Source: an uncultured Porphyromonadaceae bacterium
GTDB lineage: Bacteria; Bacteroidota; Bacteroidia; Bacteroidales; Muribaculaceae
DNA length: 52,224 nt
Direction: 5' to 3'
Assembly (NCBI GenBank): GCA_905198125.1
Contig: CAJKBH010000028.1
Location: 1 to 52,224, forward strand
The translations under genes were made by a program, and so were the position numbers. The notes beneath the pieces were generated by a model, which saw only the letters and a list, made by a program, of their open reading frames with translations, had not been told where the DNA came from and searched no databases. Within the stretch, counting starts at the first letter, position 1. Every line of letters begins with the position of its first letter. Shown here piece after piece: positions 49,294-52,224 of the stretch.

Positions 49294-51177
49294 TCAGCGA
49301 ATCGGAACGATCCGCATCGCCACTCCGCCGCGTCCCGGCACGTCGAACTTCAGCTTGTCCTTCGACGTCACCTTACGTGTGCTCATGGCAACTTTGGTGG
49401 CGGTCTTAACCTTGTCGTAGCCGTCGGTGTATATCTCGGCCACGTACTTGCGGCCCGGTTCAAGGAACGACAGATCTATAGTCTCCTTCGCGCCGTCGTT
49501 GTTCACCATCGCGGCAACCCACCAGATGTCGCCCTTGCGGCGTGCCATCACTATGTCGCGGCCGGGGAAGCCTCCCAACACCTTCGTGTCGTCGAACGTG
49601 GTCTCCAGGCCCTCGAACCATTTGATCTCAGGCTCGCCCTTGTACATCCGGGGATTGTCGTACCAGAATATGGTCTGCATCGGACTGTAGAACACCAGTG
49701 ACGCCGCAAGCTGATGGGCGTGGCTGTTCTTCAGCCTCTTGTCATAGTAGCATATCGTATAGTCGGCGGCTCCGTTTATCATGCGTGTGAATGGTAATGT
49801 TACGTTGTGGGTTGCGTCGGGAAACTCCTCGTTTCCGCAAATTCCTTCCTGTGTCACGAGGTTGGGGTAAGTACGCGAGAAACCGGAGGGGCGGAACTCG
49901 TCGTGGATGTTCATCATCAGTTTGTTGTCGGCGGCCTCGCGCACCAGGTCGTGCAGCCATGTGGCCCAGCGGTGCGAGGCATACTGCACGAAACCGCTCT
50001 TTACGCCCTTAACGCCCCAGCCGGCCACAACGGGCAGCAGCTCCTTGTGCTGCTTCTGCAACGCGTGCTGGTTGATGTACAGCCAGATTCCTACGCCATG
50101 TTCCCGGCCGTATTCCACCACCTTCTTCATGTCTATCTGCGGTATCACCTTGGTGGCGTCGCCGTCGTGCGAGGTGCACGGCTCGTACCATTTCCAGTCG
50201 TACAGCATGTAGGGTATGTTGTGGGCGGCGCAGAAGTCTATCACCTCCATCGCGGCCTCGGTGGTCAGCTTGGTGCAGCGCATTATCTTGCCTGGCTTCA
50301 CCCAGTCGAAGTCACTTTCGGCCTCGGGGTTCAGGTTCAGCACTATGTCGTTGTTTTCCAGCAGTCGGCCGGGCGTGTCGGCGGTCATTATTATCTTCCA
50401 GGGAGTGGCGGCGTATGTCACCACGTCCACGGGCGAATACATCACCGACTGCAGCGTGCCGGGCTTTCTGTCGCGGGCCACGAACTTGGTAAGGCACCAG
50501 TCATCGACGTCGGCGTCGGTCACTGCCAACCATTTGCCGTCGGGCAGTTCCAGGGTCAGGGCGCGCTCCACGGGTTGCTTTATCTCGTCGATGCCTGTGC
50601 GGTCGAACTTGGCCTGCGCCCACTGCTCGCTCCATGCCATCGTGCCGGCTGGAAAGGTGTAGTCGGTCAAATCGGCCGTCACCTTGTGGAAGATTGCGTC
50701 AGGATGCTCAGGGAAGAAATAGCGGAAGGCTATACCCTCGTCGTATGCGCGCACCTCTACGTTGAGGCGGTATTTGCTCTTGTCATGACGCGACATATAC
50801 ATCGTGGCCGAGTTGTAACGGTCGCGCACCGTAGAGCGTTCGCCGTACTGCGGATGCCATGTTTTGTCCACCGGCTGATGCACGCGCACCGAGTCCACTG
50901 TCAGCAGGTCCATCCAGCACTCCGGCTGCTGCAGGTCACGCTTGCCGAGGGCCATCTCCCACACGCGGTTGTCCAGATCCAGGCCTGCGCGTGACGGAAG
51001 GATGACGTCGGCGCCGTTCATCCTGACCTGATAGGTCAGCTCCCGGCTTGGCTTGGAGAATGTCACTTCGTTCACGCCGTCGGGCGACGTCAGCTTCAGC
51101 ACCTTGCCCTCGTCGGCCGCCTGCGCCATGCCGCATACCAGCAGCATCGCCATAGATGTTATTGTCGTTATCTTCAT
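49294..51177 (-). CDS. GH97 glycoside hydrolase (SusB-like)
   Basis: The 627-residue protein has a signal peptide (TITSMAMLLVCGMAQAADEG), an N-terminal beta-sandwich (LKLTSPDGVNEVTFS), a TIM barrel and a C-terminal sandwich. Typical GH97 phrases are IPYMLYDWKWYEPC, VGIWLYINQHALQKQ, LMMNIHDEFRPSGFSRTYPN, LVTQEGICGNEEF and ADYTICYYDKRL. At the position where retaining GH97 enzymes carry a nucleophile Asp (in GVK-x-DF) this has GVKSGF (Gly395), while the Glu residues of ENE/QEG type motifs are present. This suggests the inverting type; substrate and linkage are not predictable from sequence. Confidence 0.9.
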   Translation of the reverse strand: MKITTITSMAMLLVCGMAQAADEGKVLKLTSPDGVNEVTFSKPSRELTYQVRMNGADVILPSRAGLDLDNRVWEMALGKRDLQQPECWMDLLTVDSVRVHQPVDKTWHPQYGERSTVRDRYNSATMYMSRHDKSKYRLNVEVRAYDEGIAFRYFFPEHPDAIFHKVTADLTDYTFPAGTMAWSEQWAQAKFDRTGIDEIKQPVERALTLELPDGKWLAVTDADVDDWCLTKFVARDRKPGTLQSVMYSPVDVVTYAATPWKIIMTADTPGRLLENNDIVLNLNPEAESDFDWVKPGKIMRCTKLTTEAAMEVIDFCAAHNIPYMLYDWKWYEPCTSHDGDATKVIPQIDMKKVVEYGREHGVGIWLYINQHALQKQHKELLPVVAGWGVKGVKSGFVQYASHRWATWLHDLVREAADNKLMMNIHDEFRPSGFSRTYPNLVTQEGICGNEEFPDATHNVTLPFTRMINGAADYTICYYDKRLKNSHAHQLAASLVFYSPMQTIFWYDNPRMYKGEPEIKWFEGLETTFDDTKVLGGFPGRDIVMARRKGDIWWVAAMVNNDGAKETIDLSFLEPGRKYVAEIYTDGYDKVKTATKVAMSTRKVTSKDKLKFDVPGRGGVAMRIVPIR

Positions 51178-51237
51178 GTCAGGTTCTTTTCTGCCTATAG
51201 TACGGTTTTACATCCCGCTTCACTTAAAGCCGGGGCG

Positions 51238-52158
51238 TTATTTATCAAGATTCCAGTACACGCAGTATCGCATACGGTTTGCGTCGTACAGCGGCAGCAG
51301 GTCGTGGCCCTGCGCCGAGCGGAAGCGCAGTCCCTTGCCTGCGCGCGTCACGCTCTTGGCTGGGTTCTTTACGTCCACTTTCAGCGTGGTGGGCAGGTCC
51401 TGAGGCACCTTGTAGTCGTATGTGTAATAGTCGTTTCGCACGGTCGGGTCGGAGAACGGCGCGGGGGCGGTCATTCCCTCCGTGCCCATATCGCCCACCA
51501 ACAGCACGGGGCCGTACATCAGCGCGCCGCGCGTGGCGTCGTCGGGCGTGGTCTCCACACGCAGCGACATGGGATAGCGGGCCTCAATCACGTCGCCGGG
51601 CTTCCACTGCCGCCTGATGCTGATGTATGACGACGGTTTGCCGCTTACTTTCTCTTTCTTGCCGTTCACCTTGATCTGGGGCTTGCCGCTCCATTCGGGA
51701 TAACGCAGCGAGATGGTCATGGCTTCGGCCGGGGCGGCGTCGATGGTGAATTTCGTAGTCTCCTCGTCGGGGAACTCTGTGCGCTGCGTCAGCTTCAGCC
51801 CCTTCTCCTTCCAGTCGAGGACGGAGGGGATGAACAGGTTCACCAACAGCTCGTTGTTATTATGATAATATATCGCTTCGGCATATTTGGAATGGCTTTC
51901 GAAGCCGCTGCCGACGCAGCACCAGAATGACTGTTCGGGAGTGCTGTACACTTTGTACGCACCGCTGAGCAGCGGAAGGAAGTAGCATACCATACCGCTT
52001 TCGGGGTCCTGCTGCGCCAAGATGTGATTGTAAAGCGCACGCTCGTAGTAGTCTGCCACGCGGGGAGACGCCTCCTCGCAGAACAGGTGGCGAGACAGCT
52101 TCAGCATATTGTACGTGCAGCAGGTCTCGCCTGTGTAGCCGTTGATGAATTTCGACAC
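51238..52158 (-). pseudogene. GH127 beta-L-arabinofuranosidase, 5' part missing at the repeat
   Basis: Only the C-terminal 306 residues are present. Family landmarks are GYTGETCCTYNMLKLSRHLF (Glu and Cys of the zinc site), YYERALYNHILAQQDPESG, and FWCCVGSGFESHSKYAEAIY (Cys pair holding the catalytic Cys), so the catalytic centre's second half is intact. Full GH127 proteins have roughly 650-800 residues. The coding frame runs into the 54-bp repeat at 52158: three codons upstream there is a TGA, so the apparent GTG start is not genuine. The gene was cut by an insertion or lies split across contigs. It is the first gene of the glycan operon as seen here. Confidence 0.9.
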
Positions 52159-52211
52159 ATAGATTCAAGAACGAAGTGCAAAAAACTTCAATCTGAATAG
52201 CCTAATATTTT
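52158..52211. repeat. Right copy of the 54-bp inverted repeat
   Basis: Bases 52158-52211 are the exact reverse complement of 1-54, and another 13 bases continue to the end of the window. The edge at 52158 falls inside the GH127 reading frame. The repeat reads as the end of a larger repeated element, such as an insertion sequence, extending beyond the window on this side. Confidence 0.85.
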
Positions 52212-52224
52212 TGTCCGCTCGCGA

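Overview
The window looks like a piece of a Bacteroidales chromosome, most plausibly a gut Muribaculaceae/Bacteroides relative. The reasons are the repeated TAnnTTTG promoter box just upstream of genes, BspA-like leucine-rich repeats, DUF4230 pairs, the DUF1703 AAA-ATPase, C_GCAxxG_C_C and PepSY-like lipoproteins, and a run of plant/host glycan hydrolases (GH29, GH43, GH88, GH97, GH127). The genus is inference. GC-rich stretches read as resident backbone (about 10.3-23.7 kb, 27.8-33.6 kb, 45.6-52 kb). They alternate with AT-rich accessory islands (0-9.9 kb, 23.9-27.7 kb, 30.9-31.8 kb, 33.7-45.5 kb).

Layout. 1-9 kb: an accessory block with a tyrosine integrase, a duplicated 3' scrap of it, a YhcG/DUF1016 nuclease with a helical-repeat partner, an internally deleted IS21 element, a duplicated tail of an outer-membrane protein, and an LRR lipoprotein. 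9.2-14 kb: a candidate small RNA, a MazEF pair, an outer-membrane barrel, two DUF4230 proteins, a C_GCAxxG_C_C protein and two sister lipoproteins. 14.2-23.7 kb: a compact plus-strand run with ATGA overlaps at three junctions (AAA-ATPase, beta-propeller, GH29 fucosidase, CutC, transglutaminase-like protein), then a convergent alkaline phosphatase. 23.9-26.9 kb: a BcgI-like restriction-modification operon whose specificity subunit is split by a G7 tract. 27.8-30.8 kb: YjjP/YjjB exporter, LysR regulator and a PepSY-like lipoprotein. 30.9-33.6 kb: MNT/HEPN toxin-antitoxin, an operator-controlled membrane protein plus winged-helix regulator, and a ZIP metal transporter with a repeated operator. 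33.7-36.8 kb: TerB-like and small membrane proteins and a Pif1-like helicase.

36.8-44.5 kb is the most interesting part. A secreted caspase-like protease, an RNA polymerase sigma factor, a single-pass putative anti-sigma factor and a large exported TPR-CHAT protease are packed as one operon. A candidate pseudoknotted RNA and three exported proteins of unknown function follow. The arrangement suggests a proteolysis-controlled transcriptional switch across the inner membrane. It recalls the TPR-CHAT/CASP-sigma logic of type III-E CRISPR, but there is no CRISPR here and the proteins carry export signals.

44.5-52.2 kb: a DUF3791-DUF3990-DUF3791 cassette, a nitroreductase, and a minus-strand glycan operon GH127-GH97-GH43-GH88 with a strong terminator. 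The GH127 gene is cut at its 5' side by a 54-bp sequence that occurs again, inverted, as the first 54 bases of the window. Both ends of the window therefore run into the same repeat.
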